From: Jacaranda mimosifolia | Taxonomy: Eukaryota > Streptophyta > Magnoliopsida > Lamiales > Bignoniaceae | Length of the DNA stretch: 64,000 nt | NCBI GenBank assembly: GCA_018894105.1 | Contig: CM032118.1 | Coordinates: forward strand, 26,764,690 to 26,828,689 | Direction of reading: 5' to 3' | Shown here: one piece after another, positions 23,974 to 35,700 of the stretch | Layout: the number at the start of each line of letters is the position of its first letter | Position numbering within the stretch: position 1 is the stretch's first letter | Notes under the pieces: model-generated | What the model saw: only the letters and a program-made list of their open reading frames with translations | Told to the model about the DNA's origin: nothing | Database searches by the model: none | Program-made: the position numbers and the translations under genes

Positions 23974-24295
23974 TCAGTATTTAAATTGTGAGTTATGGTG
24001 TAGAAAATCTCAAATTCAATATTACGTTTCAGTTTTTTCAGTAGCAACATTCAAGTTTTCAGTATTTAAATTATGAGTTTACATTTACAAAATATCCAAA
24101 TTAGTATGCTGTGCAATTTTATTTTGTTTTTTTATAAAAATTAAAATTTTAGTATTTAAATTGTGAGTTGTAGTACACAAAACCTCCAATTTAGTATTCT
24201 GTGCAAGTTTTTTTTGGTACAAAAGTTCAAACTTTCAGTATTTACATTGTGAATTATAGTTCTAAAACTTCCAATGCAGTATTTATATAGTTATG
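23974..24295. repeat. Degenerate tandem repeat, about 87-bp unit, 4 copies
   Basis: 'cagtatttaaattgtgagtt' or a close variant starts near 23974, 24059, 24149 and 24235. Each is followed by 'aaaatctccaatttagtat'-like sequence and a T-rich run. The last copy is partial. The minus-strand frame 23853-24050 overlaps it by chance. Confidence 0.8.
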
Positions 24296-24565
24296 TATGT
24301 CTCTCTTTTTTGCAAAAATAATGACTAGTACTTTTGTCACTTATATTCGTGATACATTTATCTAATTATTTGAATAAAAAAGAAAATGAAGTGCAAATAC
24401 ATTTTAATCACTAACAAAATGGGGACTAGACTGTGGACTTTGCGTAATTCTTTTGGCAGAGCGTTTCACAAAAAAATCAAGAATTTTTGGGAATATACAA
24501 ATAACAGTTCTATGGATGCATACGAGCAGCTCCAAAAATTCTAACTGATGAGCATGGTTTAATAT

Positions 24566-25354
24566 TGATAAAGGTGAAATCCGCTTGTAAATGGATCAAA
24601 TGATAAATAGGAAAGGTTCAACCTCTCTGGTTGAGCTCTTGATGTAACTAGGCTGAGTCTTGCAATCACGAGCAAACTTTAGGTTAGCCAAGGCGCCCCT
24701 GGCTAAGGCACTTCGACGCTCAAGTCAATAGGGGTCGACTGGATACGATGAGCAGCAAAGTGAGGGCTATTTGGTAGAGAATAGCATACCTTTTGTGAGG
24801 CTAGAGGGCAGATATTTATAGCCTTCTCCTGGTGGGGATTTATCTAAGATGCCCTTAGCATGCATGGAGGATCCTTGTCCTTCCATGAGGGGCATTAGGT
24901 CATCTCCCATTCCTATACTATTCCAGGTAGTTGCATCTCCAGGTTTCATGGACAAAATAGTACATTGTATACGTGCCTCCTGCCTAGTGTAGTAGTATGG
25001 GTAGTACTGGGGCGACACACACCTTTAATGCGGATGTATGCTGCTTGTCAGGGCATTTAATGCGGCAGAGTTGATTCTGCACCGAGTCGATCTCCTTGGT
25101 CGGTGACAAGGTCGACCTTACAATGGGTTTGTGCGCGGCGTAAAAGGTAGCCGAGCGCCATGGTCGAAGAGTCGACCAGCGGTCCCAGTCTGTGGCTTGG
25201 TCGAATGAAGCCAAAGTATGAAGGTCGATCTGTCTGGTCGACTTGGGTCACCTGAAGTCAGTAGCACAATTGGGCCCTAAAGATGAGATAGACCTGATGC
25301 TACATCCTTGAATATGTGGTCTTTGGGCCGAGCCTATTGGGCTATCCCATATCA
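24566..25354 (-). mobile_element. Solo LTR (789 bp) with perfect 5-bp target duplication
   Basis: The ends are TGATA...TATCA. The 5 bp on each side are AATAT (24561-24565 and 25355-25359). The body is clearly more GC-rich than its surroundings. On the minus strand CTATAAATATC (24822-24811) is a good TATA box, followed by a leader rich in C. No internal retrotransposon sequence is present, so it is an LTR left after recombination between two LTRs. The three frames at 24767-25251 are chance frames in it. Confidence 0.8.
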
Positions 25355-25565
25355 AATATATTTTAGGGTTAAATGATGATGTTCGACTGATTATTATTTA
25401 GATGAATTTACTTTTTGTGTATAGATATTGGGATGAATGTTTCAGTATTTCAGACATTCTTGCTAAATAACAATTTTCATTTGTGTATTTGGATGATCAA
25501 AATGAATGGTGTTTACAATTTACGGTGTAAGTTGAAAATTTATTTATAAATAGATACCGGTAAAG

Positions 25566-25760
25566 ATATATATATATATTAGCTCAAAATAAGTACATAA
25601 CTAGGGATAACTCAATACATGAATGCAGTTTCAAAGTACATAAACACACAAAATAAGTACATAACATTGGCAAATTAAGTACATAAACGTAACTGTAAAG
25701 TACATAAATGCTAATATTGGGTACTTTTTCACAGATTTTCAGTATCATTCTCAACATATA
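25566..25760. repeat. AAGTACATAA motif cluster
   Basis: After a (TA)n run at 25567-25579, 'aagtacata' occurs five times between about 25588 and 25710, spaced 20-50 bp, with one 'gggtacttttt' at the end. This looks like a subterminal repeat of the MULE-like region. The minus frame 25584-25775 consists of this repeat. Confidence 0.65.
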
Positions 25761-25829
25761 AGGGATTGAGTTCAATTCGGCCTAATTCCAAATACTCTAG
25801 ATATAACATGTGCTTCAAAAATGCAAAAA

Positions 25830-26110
25830 TTAGCTCCTGCCTTTCGTCTCTGAGCATTGTGCAATTCTTCTTTTATTGATTGTATCCCCTTCATGCACCC
25901 TCTTCTTGCAGATTAATAATGAATGAAAAAAGACATTAGTATACAATAATGACAAGAAGTTATAACAAGCATACATATGCAACATAACAGTAAGCAAATA
26001 CGTCAGTAAAGTCAAGCTACTCTGGCTAGCCGTAGCTTCTTTGCATGTACAATGGTTATGCCCGGATCTACTACACCGCCTACACCTCAATGCTCGAATA
26101 TCAATTTGAG
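25830..26110 (-). pseudogene. MULE/FAR1-type transposase C-terminal zinc knuckle remnant
   Basis: The minus-strand frame contains CRRCSRSGHNHCTC at 26084-26043, a C-X2-C-X4-H-X4-C zinc knuckle. In MULE and FAR1-related transposases such a knuckle ends the protein, often with GHN followed by basic residues. The frame continues with a hydrophobic, unrelated tail. Nothing of the transposase core or SWIM domain is readable upstream. Confidence 0.5.
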
Positions 26111-26338
26111 ATGGACATGATACATAGTTCCCCCATTATACATACAACTCCTTAATAGTTGAATTTGAGGTTCTTCCCTACTACCCAACATTTTTAGGCT
26201 AAAAAATAATTAAAATAACTGTTACTCGCTAAAGATTAAACTGCTGCTTTACCGTGCAACAATGGAGACAAAGTAGGCCTACTTCTTGCTAGTATGTTGT
26301 GGCCAATTGTAGAAAATAAAAAAAAAGGAGAAAAAAGC

Positions 26339-26345
<7 letters not shown>

Positions 26346-26387
<42 letters not shown>
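26346..26387. repeat. (AG)21 microsatellite
   Basis: An uninterrupted run of 21 AG dinucleotides, next to A-rich stretches on both sides. Confidence 0.98.
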
Positions 26388-26388
<1 letters not shown>

Positions 26389-26550
26389 AGGGTTTAGGAA
26401 ATAAAGGAAAGAAAAAAGAAAAAAAAAATCATTGAACTAAGGCTACTCGGTCATTTTAAGTGGGTGGAAAGTAAAGTCAAAATTAAAACTTTACATGGGG
26501 AGTCCAAACTAAGAAGACATGGGTAGGGACTTAATGCTAAATGAAAGTGT

Positions 26551-27560
26551 GTTTATGGATTTATAAATAAAATACCCACATAGTATAGATTTTTTATTAT
26601 TAATTCAAAATTATTTTTGAAGTTATTAAATTTAAATTAAATTTTTTGAATGTACCCATTTTAAATTCATATAAATTTATTTTGAACCCACTTAATCTAT
26701 ATCGACCTATTTCTAACTTCCTAAAGCCCCAACTTAATTTATTTAAAATATATAGATTGAATTTGATTCATAGGCTACAATCCACATTGCAATCTCTGCT
26801 TGAATGGGTCACTGGAAGGTGGAAGCATATGAATACTAGAATGGAATTGGATTACTGACATACTAGAATGTTACGTAGACTACAATGCATGCACATAAAA
26901 AGTTTGAATTATCTTCTTTAGTGGTAAAATTCAAAATCATATGTAGCTTTCGTTGCATTGATATAATAGTCCCATGTTTCTATTTCTTCTCAGTTTGGTC
27001 TTCTCTTCCAAACTCCGGAGACAACTTTTTGCCAAAAAAAGTGAAGTGATCGACATATTTTGAACTAATTTTTATTTATTCATAAAAAATTAAAATCATC
27101 CTTGGTTCTAAAATTTGATGTTGATCTAATCCTTCAGTTTTAAAAATTAAAATTTTTTTTATAGTAAACTAAAACGACAAACTAAATTAAACAAAAAATT
27201 GATGATAAACTAAAACTGAAAACTAAAAACTAAAGTAAACAAATCAAATTAAAGTTTATTTTCTGTTTTTTTTTTCATTTTATTATTTTAATTTTTAATT
27301 TCCTTTTGATGACTTTATTTTTAGAAGTGAGCGGCTAAACTGCAACTAACTTTTCAATAATGATGTTGATTTTTTATTAATAAGTGAAAGTTATTTCAAA
27401 AAGTTTGAAAGGAAGGGTCACATAAAAAAATTAGAAACTTAAAAACTATTTTATCATTACAACGAAAACTCAGGAATGATTTTGAATTTTATTCCACTTG
27501 TATACATTTTCAAAGAAGCAATAGGTGCATGTCGGCTAGCTACTAACTAGCTCTAAAACT
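26551..27560. other. AT-rich intergenic DNA, no gene seen
   Basis: No recognisable gene or transposon end was found. The frame at 26646-26858 is in AT-rich sequence and carries no known motif. Confidence 0.5.
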
Positions 27561-28010
27561 ACTATTGTTACTACGATGTATGTGAAAGAGTAGAATAAAG
27601 TTGTAATTACTTGTCTTTCATTGATGAATATTGTGGGAATTTGTATAATAGAGGAAGGAAGCAAACGCCAGAGGAAATCACGAAACTTCTAAATGTAATT
27701 ATACAATCAAATCAACCAAATCATAAAGAATAACTGTATAAATATGATCAAATCAATGCAAAGAAGGAAAGTGAATATCTCTTGATACGTCCCCTTAAGA
27801 TGGCATACGATATATCTGAAATTCTAATCTTGCACCGAAGATGTTCGAAGCTGGAAGTGGGAAGAGGTTTTGTAAGAAGATCAGCTAGCTACTTCCTCAT
27901 GCAATGTGAGTTGCTCATAGTTGTCGTTGTTGCACCAATTGTCGAACGAAATGATAATCCACTTCCAATGTTTCATCTTGCAGTGAAAGAGAGATAAGCA
28001 ACAAGATAGG
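27561..28010 (-). mobile_element. Ty1/copia element C, 3' part (RNase H end and 3' LTR start)
   Basis: On the minus strand, 28010-27830 reads as the last part of copia RNase H and the tail of pol (a degraded 'YHFVR' motif near 27950 and then 'LIFLQNLFPLP', the usual 'LADLLTK.LP' segment, with shifts). Just beyond is a purine stretch, 'AAGGGGACG' (27800-27790), followed by 'TATCAAGAGATATTC', which looks like a short copia LTR start. The element is cut at 28010 by the Tat element and continues at 63179. The outer end of the LTR could not be set. Confidence 0.6.
28006..28010. repeat. Target-site duplication ATAGG, left copy
   Basis: ATAGG directly precedes the 5' LTR of the Tat element and recurs right after its 3' LTR at 63174-63178. 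Confidence 0.92.
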
Positions 28011-28736
28011 TGTTGACGAATTAATTTTGGGCCAATTGAAAAGTGATGAGAGTAAAATAATATATTAGGTATTAATTAAAAAGTTTTTTCTATTCATATT
28101 TTGGTATGTGTTAAATTTAATTTCAAAAGATAAATAGTTAATTTTAATTAATATTCTAATATTTATTTTTTACAAATCAAATGTTGACAAGTGTCAAGAT
28201 GAAGTGGTACAAGTTGTGACACGTGGCGTATCTATATCCATGGATCAATCAAGTTAAAATATTTGATATTATCTCTTAATATGTGTATCAAAGAGATAAC
28301 TATCAAAAAAATCCAAGTCATTTGGAGGTCTCCTACTAAACACCTATATAAAGGAGTGTTTAGAGACTCACGGATATTCCCATATTGACATACATACATA
28401 TTCTCAAGTCCAAAGCTCAAGTCTTCAATCTTCAAGTTTCTGTTGCGACAAAGTATTGCTACTACAAAGGTCCTATACCTCTTCAAAACATCAAATCATC
28501 AATTCCTTTTATCTCAGAGTCAAGGTTCGGATTCAAATAAATCTCGTAGTGTTCTTTCATCAAGTCAAAGAATATTACATTCTACATCCAAAGACAAGCT
28601 TCAAGCCCTTGGATCATATATTTATTTTTCTCTAATGAATTGTAATTCTCTTTTATTCTTTAATATAAACTCAATTTCTCCATTATTTTTTTTGTTATAT
28701 TATTTAATTTTGCAAGTAATGAAATTTGTGTAAACA
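28011..28736 (+). repeat. 5' LTR of the Tat element (726 bp)
   Basis: It starts TGTTGACGAATT and ends GTAAACA. TATATAAAG at 28345-28353 is a TATA box, with a C/T-rich transcribed part after it. It aligns over its length with 62409-63173 but lacks two segments present there (about 62592-62638 and 63024-63060). The frames at 28232-28733 are within the LTR and not genes. Confidence 0.92.
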
Positions 28737-28742
28737 AATTTC

Positions 28743-28760
28743 TGGCACACCCGATGGGAT
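28743..28760 (+). other. Primer-binding site of the Tat element
   Basis: TGGCACACCCGATGGGAT lies 6 bp after the LTR end. It resembles the TGGC-type primer site seen after LTRs of many plant gypsy elements. The tRNA was not determined. Confidence 0.65.
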
Positions 28761-28819
28761 AAATCCTACCCCTCATCTCTTTCTCCTGCTTGAATTTTGA
28801 AGATATTTGCAACCACTCA

Positions 28820-29077
28820 ATGGCACCTAAGAGGAACCAACTCGCCCTAGCCAAGAAAGATGCTGCTAACCCTGCTACTGATGTTTCCAATCAGCCCATA
28901 ACTGGGGACAAGAATACTGATTTCATTGCATTTGATAATTCTAACTCTAGAAGTTTAAGTGAGACAAATCACAAGACATCGTCTTTTGCTGAGTTGTCGG
29001 CTACAATGATTGGAGCAACAACAATGGATGAACAACTTGCTCAGATGGCTCAAGATATAGTTGACCTCCAAAAGATT
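28820..29077 (+). pseudogene. Tat element gag, N-terminal part, cut by CACTA
   Basis: The frame starts at ATG 28820 (MAPKRNQLALAKKDAANPA) and is open up to the CACTA insertion. It is Asn/Ser/Thr-rich and ends with a short coiled-coil-like piece, QMAQDIVDLQKI. The same frame resumes with VEEKDIQIAQLMNK at 40847, right after the target-site copy. In an intact element this is the N-terminus of the capsid precursor. The 10 residues upstream of this ATG belong to the leader. Confidence 0.85.
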
Positions 29078-29640
29078 CACTACTAGAGAAAAGGTTTATT
29101 GAGACATGAAAAAGTGTATCAATATATGACATATTGTGACACTTTCAATCTTAAAACACTTTCTGTGGTGTCTCATAGGGAGTCGTCTCAATATCTTATT
29201 ATGACACCTGAAGTGTCTCAATAACATAGCTTGTTATGCCGCATAAAGTTGTCTCTATAGACCATACTATTGTGACACTAAGTTATGTCATTAAATATAT
29301 TTTCAACTACCTTAACTGTTGAATTATATGTCACTTTAAAGTGTCTTTATACATTATATTAAGACATTTTTGAATGTCTCAATAAACTATCTTTCTAGAT
29401 ATAGAAACGTGTCCCCATAGAAGTCATATTCAAACACTTAAATGTGTCTTTATATATATATATATAATATTATGACACTTTGGGATGTTTCAATAAATAA
29501 AATTTCTAGACTATATAAAGTGTCCTTATAGACTTTTATTAGACAATTCAATGTGTCCATATAGACTTCTATTAGATACCTAAAAGTGTCTCTACAAACT
29601 TATATTACACTCAAAAAATGCCCTATAAAGGTAGTTCTTT
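29078..29640. repeat. CACTA left end with subterminal GTGTC motif array
   Basis: The terminal inverted repeat is followed by more than ten copies, in both orientations, of a motif like 'agtgtctctatag' or its complement (e.g. near 29115, 29138, 29168, 29208, 29278, 29348, 29410, 29447, 29520, 29552 and 29587). In En/Spm such subterminal motifs bind the regulatory protein that brings the ends together. Confidence 0.8.
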
Positions 29641-29744
29641 TCAACAAAAGAAGCTTTCCATCATTCTTCATCCAACAAAACATATAAAGTCAAACAAGAA
29701 ACATGGATTTTAAGTCAAAATCTAGATACTCAATAAACAAAATG
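29641..29744. other. Short non-coding stretch downstream of the second CACTA gene
   Basis: About 100 bp with no motif array and no reading frame of note. The 3' end of the second gene probably lies here. Confidence 0.4.
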
Positions 29745-31590
29745 AAAAATATAACAAAATAAAAAAATAATGGTTACCAAATGTTGTGGCCAAGCAATAC
29801 TTCTACCAATAGACTCCCCAATAGTAGTAGAATCTAAAACAAGCCAAATCAACTCCTCATCCATTTCCACCCCAACATTAACACGAACTTCACACCAATT
29901 TTTCCCAAGTTCCATTTGTCCAACCTCTTTTAATGGATCCAAGCTTTTAGTATAGCTAATTGCAATAATTTTTGATGGATCACACACACTCTTCAACGAG
30001 ACACTATTTACTACCTACAACATTAATGTAAAACTTGTAATTAATCAAGTTACTATTGTCAAATCTATACATGCAACTAAATTTGTTCATGACTCATAAA
30101 TTTGCAGCAAACAAATGAGATTCAATATTTGCCCAAAATCCAAATGTAGATAAGTTCAAGATGTAAGAGTATGAATATAATTCTTTTAAAGTAGTCTGCC
30201 TTAAGAGAATCTTTTTAACGCTTGAGGTTGAAGATCTAGCAGTGGCATTTTGATGAGAGGAAGATGAAGGAACTCGTGGAACTTCTGGATAGGACTCCAT
30301 GTTTTGTAATATGCACTTGTTCAATTTGAGAAGCTCTTCTATTTGTCTATTTTGTTCTTGTATTTTCTTGTCTTGCTCATTTTCATGCTCTTCTTTATAT
30401 GCCTTGTTCAAGCGATAACAACCACCATTTCTAGGTTTTCCATCAAATACAACTAAGGATGTAATGCCAAATCCATACATTCTAACTTTTTCCCATTTTT
30501 TTTCTCCAGTGCCTTGAGAAAATATGTCATTTGGGCCATAATCTTTTACAATAGGAGAGAGCCCACTTCTCAATTCTTCCATCCTCCACCATCTACAAAG
30601 TTGAATCAAAAAATATGCAGATAAAAGTAAATGTATACTTTGTATTAAATAATTAGATTATATGAAGGGCATCTTACCAGTGACATTGCCACAACTGGGT
30701 TTGACGTATTCCCATCTTTAGTATAACATCTTTTAAAAAAATCCACCCTACTTGGTTTGTCGTCCATTAAATCCTCATCAGCCTCTTCATTACTTTCAGC
30801 AACCTCTTTTGCTTCATTGTGTAAAAGCTTCACATAAATTAGCCAATTCATGACATTATAGTTCCATTGATATCATTATTTATAAACAAAACAATAACCT
30901 TCATTTCTTCTTGAACTTGAGCGAAACTTCTCTTTCCAGTAGTGTGATCCATAATCATCTTTGCTCTATTTTGTTTGTTGCGAGCACTTTTTTCCTAAAT
31001 GTAAATGGCAAACCTAATTAAAAGATTTAACAACATTATAAATAATTTTATTCGATAAGAAAAATAAAGTAAACTTAGTACTCTTGCAGTTGGTTGCAGT
31101 TGGTGTGTTCCAATAAATTGTTAAGTTCTTCTATTGATCGGGGAACACCCTTTCATCATTTGAGTTAGGCTTTTTAGCCAAGTTTGCTTCAAGTGATAAG
31201 TATAGATCAAAGAACTCTGTCTTTACTCTATTTTTCCAACTTTTCCAGATTTTTCTCAAGCTCATCTCAATCCAATGCTCAAACATGTATCCATATTTTA
31301 TTTAATTATTTAATATGATATTAAAAAATAAAGATCAAAAAGTGTAACATGTAATATTACCTTACCAATGCCTATCATATTTTCTTTCACAGATGATGGC
31401 ACTTTATGCCTACTAGTTACATCAAGTCGAATCAATCTACCATTTCTCTATAAAGTACCAAGAAGTTTGACAAATATACTCTTATTTAGAGCAATAGGTT
31501 GTCCAAACTCATTAAATTGAATCTCTTCTCAATTTCTTGCCATCTAAACCTTTGGCAAATAAGTCTTCCCTCTACTTTTTCTTTTCTTTT
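29745..31590 (-). pseudogene. Second CACTA gene, plant En/Spm-type (Transposase_24-like) protein
   Basis: Read on the minus strand from the right, 31560-31400 has the 'NEFGQPI' type segment and then 'CTSRHKVP'-like words. A 'W..W.N..K' segment follows (31280-31200). The piece 30851-30645 holds SRVDFFKRCYTKDGN. The piece 30609-30094 includes NGGCYRL, EEHENEQDKKIQEQNRQIEELLKL (a coiled coil) and a Ser-rich tail. The piece 29996-29745 ends with LGKNWCEVRVNV and SIAWP, the usual C-terminus. Introns or frame breaks lie between them. In En/Spm the second product binds the subterminal repeats. Here several stops and frame changes make function unlikely. Confidence 0.68.
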
Positions 31591-32734
31591 GGATATTATC
31601 TGCAAATATTAAATGATCAAATTCTAAAATAATAGTTAAATAAATTTATATGCAAAAACCTGATCTTGATAGATAAAGAAAATAGGTGCAACAATATTAA
31701 GAGAAAATTTTCCACTACTCAAGCATGAAACTATATGAAAAATGCCTAATTATTTGAACTTGGTAACAAATCCGATATAATATAAAGGCTCCAAATTTTC
31801 ATTGGCTTTATGACTTACCTTTTCCATTAGTTCTTCAAAAATCAACACCTAGACAAAAACCCATAATGCCGTCTCTAGAAATGATGGAAAAATCAACAAA
31901 CATGCAGAAACTATCCTATTGATATAATTTCCACTCAATGGAGCAATAATAGACAAATACTCAGAAAATAAAATAGTACAGCATAAAAAAACCAAAGTCA
32001 CTACTACTACACTACAAGAAAATTCTACCACTAAGTAGCATCAGAAAAGATAGGCTACCAATAATGCACTTTCTTGATTTTGAGGGCTGAAGAAAAGCAA
32101 TAATGAGATTGTATGCGTGAGCACAAAATCACCTATAATTATATACATATACATATATAAACATACAACCTATTCTATTGGCCATCAAAATCTCTAACAG
32201 GTTATTAGCCTAAAATAAAATTAATAATTAGCATATAATAAATGTAACATAATGAAAGACTTCAAAAACATAAACCTCTTTAGTCTAGTTTTCATATTTC
32301 AACATTTAATGAAAAGAACAAAGATACCTGAGTCATCATTGTTCTGCTCATCAGGCATCCTAACCAAGCTCGAATCACATTGTTGGTTTGATAGTCTAGT
32401 CTTCATATTTCGACCACGCTTAGTATTTGTCACTGCTAAAAAAGATAATTACTATAAATATTAAATATAAAAAGACAATTTTTTTTAATTTACAACTAAC
32501 ATGTGCACAAAGTAAATTATTTACCCTATTGAAACCACTTAACAAATAATAATCATAGAAGACAAAGTGGACAATGCAACAAATTACCTAGTCTACCTTT
32601 AGAGGAAATAGAAATCAAATTATAATACAAAACTATAGTTATTAATTGTCTAGAAAATAATACTCAAAGAAATGTCATATAGCAAAACGTAGCAGAATAA
32701 TAACATCTAATTTCTTTAGACTGGCACAACATTT
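31591..32734. other. Spacer between the two CACTA genes, no gene seen
   Basis: AT-rich sequence that probably contains the 3' end of the TNP2 gene and the start and introns of the second gene. The frames 31849-32031 and 32252-32464 have no recognisable motif. Confidence 0.4.
32010..32030. other. Isolated CACTA-like terminus inside the element
   Basis: CACTACAAGAAAA matches the first 13 bases of the right terminal repeat of the host CACTA. The following 'ttctaccactaagtagcatc' does not match its subterminal array. No partner end was found nearby. Confidence 0.4.
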
Positions 32735-35700
32735 TTTTCTAAACTATCAACTGGAGTTCCTAGTACCTCATCACGAACCCAAACAACATCTTCATCCAAA
32801 CTAATTGGATGCTCCACATAAGTATGACTTTGCAAAATAGTATCTACACCATCTGTCCACAAGTCTTTTCCATCATCAAATTCATCTCAAGCTTTAGTTT
32901 TTATGACAACATGCCAATTTTTATCGGATAGATCTTCCACCTAAAACACTTGATGAACTTGGAATGCTAGAGTAAAAGGCTCATTGTGGCGCTTTATATT
33001 TGAGAAGTTGGTCAAAATAAATCCATCTTCATCTTCTCTTAGTCTTTGCCCTTTAATGCCTAATCACAATCAAATAGCATAATCCTCTTGCCACTAGTGT
33101 AGTCTAACTTAATTATGTCTTTTAATATCCCATAATACGCCATCTCCCCTAAGATAGGCCTTTGATCCTTTTTGCTTGCAAAACTCATTGTTGTAGCATT
33201 AACCATTAACCCACTATTTTGAGTTTTTCTCCTCTTCTCTATTTCTTTAGTGTGAAATCAGAATCTATTTATGATAAAACCTTTATATCTTTTCCCAATA
33301 GGCATCGAACCCTTTGCAAGGCAAACTAGATCACCTGATATAGGGTAATCATCAGTCAAATTCAATCCATCAACCTGTAACAAACATATAAATATTCAAT
33401 AAATAGAAGAAAGGAAAAAAATACAATTAATTAGTGTTTTAAGAGCATTTGAAAGTTTTTAACCTACATGACTAGAAAACCAAGAAGCAAATGACTCGCT
33501 ATGAATGCACTTAATTTCATGCTCTCCAATATGGCATTTCTTACGCCTAACTAGCGCTTTATGTTCGCTATAAATTTACTGCAAGAATTAGTTAAGCAAC
33601 AAGGTAAAGATTTGCCAAAAGGAAATAATCACATCAATCTTTTGAACTTACTCTCTATATACTTGAACCTCATCCCAATTAAATAGCACATATCTATGTG
33701 CTTTTGTTAAGGTATCATTATCCAAAACAATAGCCTTTCATTTCCACAACGAACGTCCAGGCATTGAGAAAATATCTAAGCCTGGTGTACTTAGCCTATC
33801 TCTATCATCATTTCAACTAGGTTGATTGAGTCTTGTTTCAACACAATCATCAAATTATAAAGAACAAAATGCCAAACATTCCTCGGCTAAGTATCCCTCA
33901 GCAATTGAGCCTTCTGGTCGACTTCTATTATACACGTAAGATTTCAAAGTCCTCAAGTACCTTTGAGAACAAAACATCTAAAAAAAATCAATTTTTATGT
34001 CCAAATATACTAAAAGATGTATTATAGCATAATCTATTATCCTAAAGAAATTTCAATGAAAAAATATGAGAAATTATGAAATAGTGAAAGGATTACCTTT
34101 CTGTTGGATACATCCAACAATAGTGTATTGACCCAGCTAACTTTGCCTCAGTAATAAGATGAATAGTCAAGTGTACTATGATATCAAAAGAACTTGGAGG
34201 ACATATTTTCTCAAGTTAACAAAGAGTAATAACAATCTCTTGCTCCATTTGATCTAAATCAGATTGATAGAGTGTCTTACAACACAAATCTCTAAAAGAA
34301 TAACCTAGACGAATTAAAGGAGAATGCACTGACTTAGGTAAAAATTTACACAGAGCAATTGGTAGTAGTTGTTGCATCAATATGTGACTATCATGACTTT
34401 TGAGGCCGAAAATCTTAATAGGTTTCAAATGCACACACCTTGATACATTTGCAGCATATCTATAGGAACTTTTACCTTTTTCAAAACCTTACAAAATCTT
34501 TCTTTCTCAACTTTATCCAATACAAAGGAAGATGTTGGTAACCACTCTCGACCAAACTTATCAACAAAGGGCCAAAATCCTGGTCTTATCCCCATAGCTT
34601 TCAAATCTAATCTCGCTTTGTAATTGTCATTCGATTTATTAGAGTCTAAAAATGTGAACAACACCTTATCACATATATTCTTTTTAATATGCATTACATC
34701 AAGATTATGGCGCAAAGGATTCTTTTCCCAATATGGAAACTCAAACAAAATGCTTCTTTTTTTTCCAACCATAAGATAAATTTAGATCCCCCATTTTTTT
34801 TCCAAATGTGTTGGTGAAGTTCTTTATCTCATCTAATATCTCAGACTCCCTCAAATAAGGATTTGATTTTCTATGTTCTTTTGTGTTATCAAAAGATCCT
34901 TTCTTTTTTTGATAAGGATGATCGTTAGGTAAGAAGATGTGATGACACATGTAATAATATTTCAGAGAATTCTCCAACTGTTTAGAGTTGATATACTTTT
35001 GACATACTGGGCAAGCATATTTCCCTTTAGTACTCCAACCTAAAATAGCTGCAAAGCCTGGAAGATCACCGATAGTCCATAACAATGCTGCTTGCAATTG
35101 AAAATTCAGTTTAAATGATACATCATAAGTTTCACTCCAATATTCCACAATTCTTTTAACTCTTCTATTAATGGCTACAAATAAGTATCAAGATCATTGC
35201 CTACTTCACTCGGCCCGTGTATAGGTAGAGACAACATAAAGAATGATTTCCTCATACAATCTCCTGGTGCCAAATTATATGCAATTAAAATTATGGGCCA
35301 TGTACTATGGACAACATTCATCGTTCTAAATGGATTAAAATCATCACATGCTAAACCTAATTGAACGTTGTAAGGATCTTTTGCAAAGTTTGTATGGTGA
35401 TAATCAAAGGTATGCCAGGTTGGAGAATCTGCCAGGTGTCTCATGATACCAACTTTGGTGCATTTTTCTTTATGCCACCTCACAAGGGATGCAATTTTAG
35501 AGTTCATAAACAACCTCTGTACTCTTGCCTTTAGAGGAAAGTGCTAGACAACTTTCATTGGAACCTTCTTAGGTTCTTTGGGACTTTTAGAAGAAACACC
35601 AGATCTTGTAGGATTGGATTCAAAATCAGGTGTTGACATTATCCATCGTGGTTTCTCATAGGTATCACATTTGATCTTGCTTTCATTCAGGCCCCAATAT

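Larger units (their letters stand above)
23091..26550 (-). mobile_element. MULE-like transposon region, degenerate, carrying a solo LTR
   Basis: The outer parts resemble each other in inverted orientation: 'atccctacttgaatattgttggacttcactcccc' near 23140-23175 versus the complement of about 26485-26520, 'gtccctacccatgtcttcttagtttggactcccc'. In between are tandem repeats (23974-24295), a solo LTR, an AAGTACATAA cluster and a zinc-knuckle coding remnant of a FAR1/MULE-type transposase on the minus strand. The transposase body is missing. The stretch 23340-23680, with the frame 23363-23677, could be captured DNA but I cannot identify it. Confidence 0.4.

Noticed and set aside
24767..25251. Three overlapping minus frames in GC-rich DNA
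   Set aside because: They lie in the solo LTR around and upstream of its TATA box. The openness comes from base composition.
28443..28733. 96-codon frame before gag
   Set aside because: It lies entirely in the 5' LTR of the Tat element.
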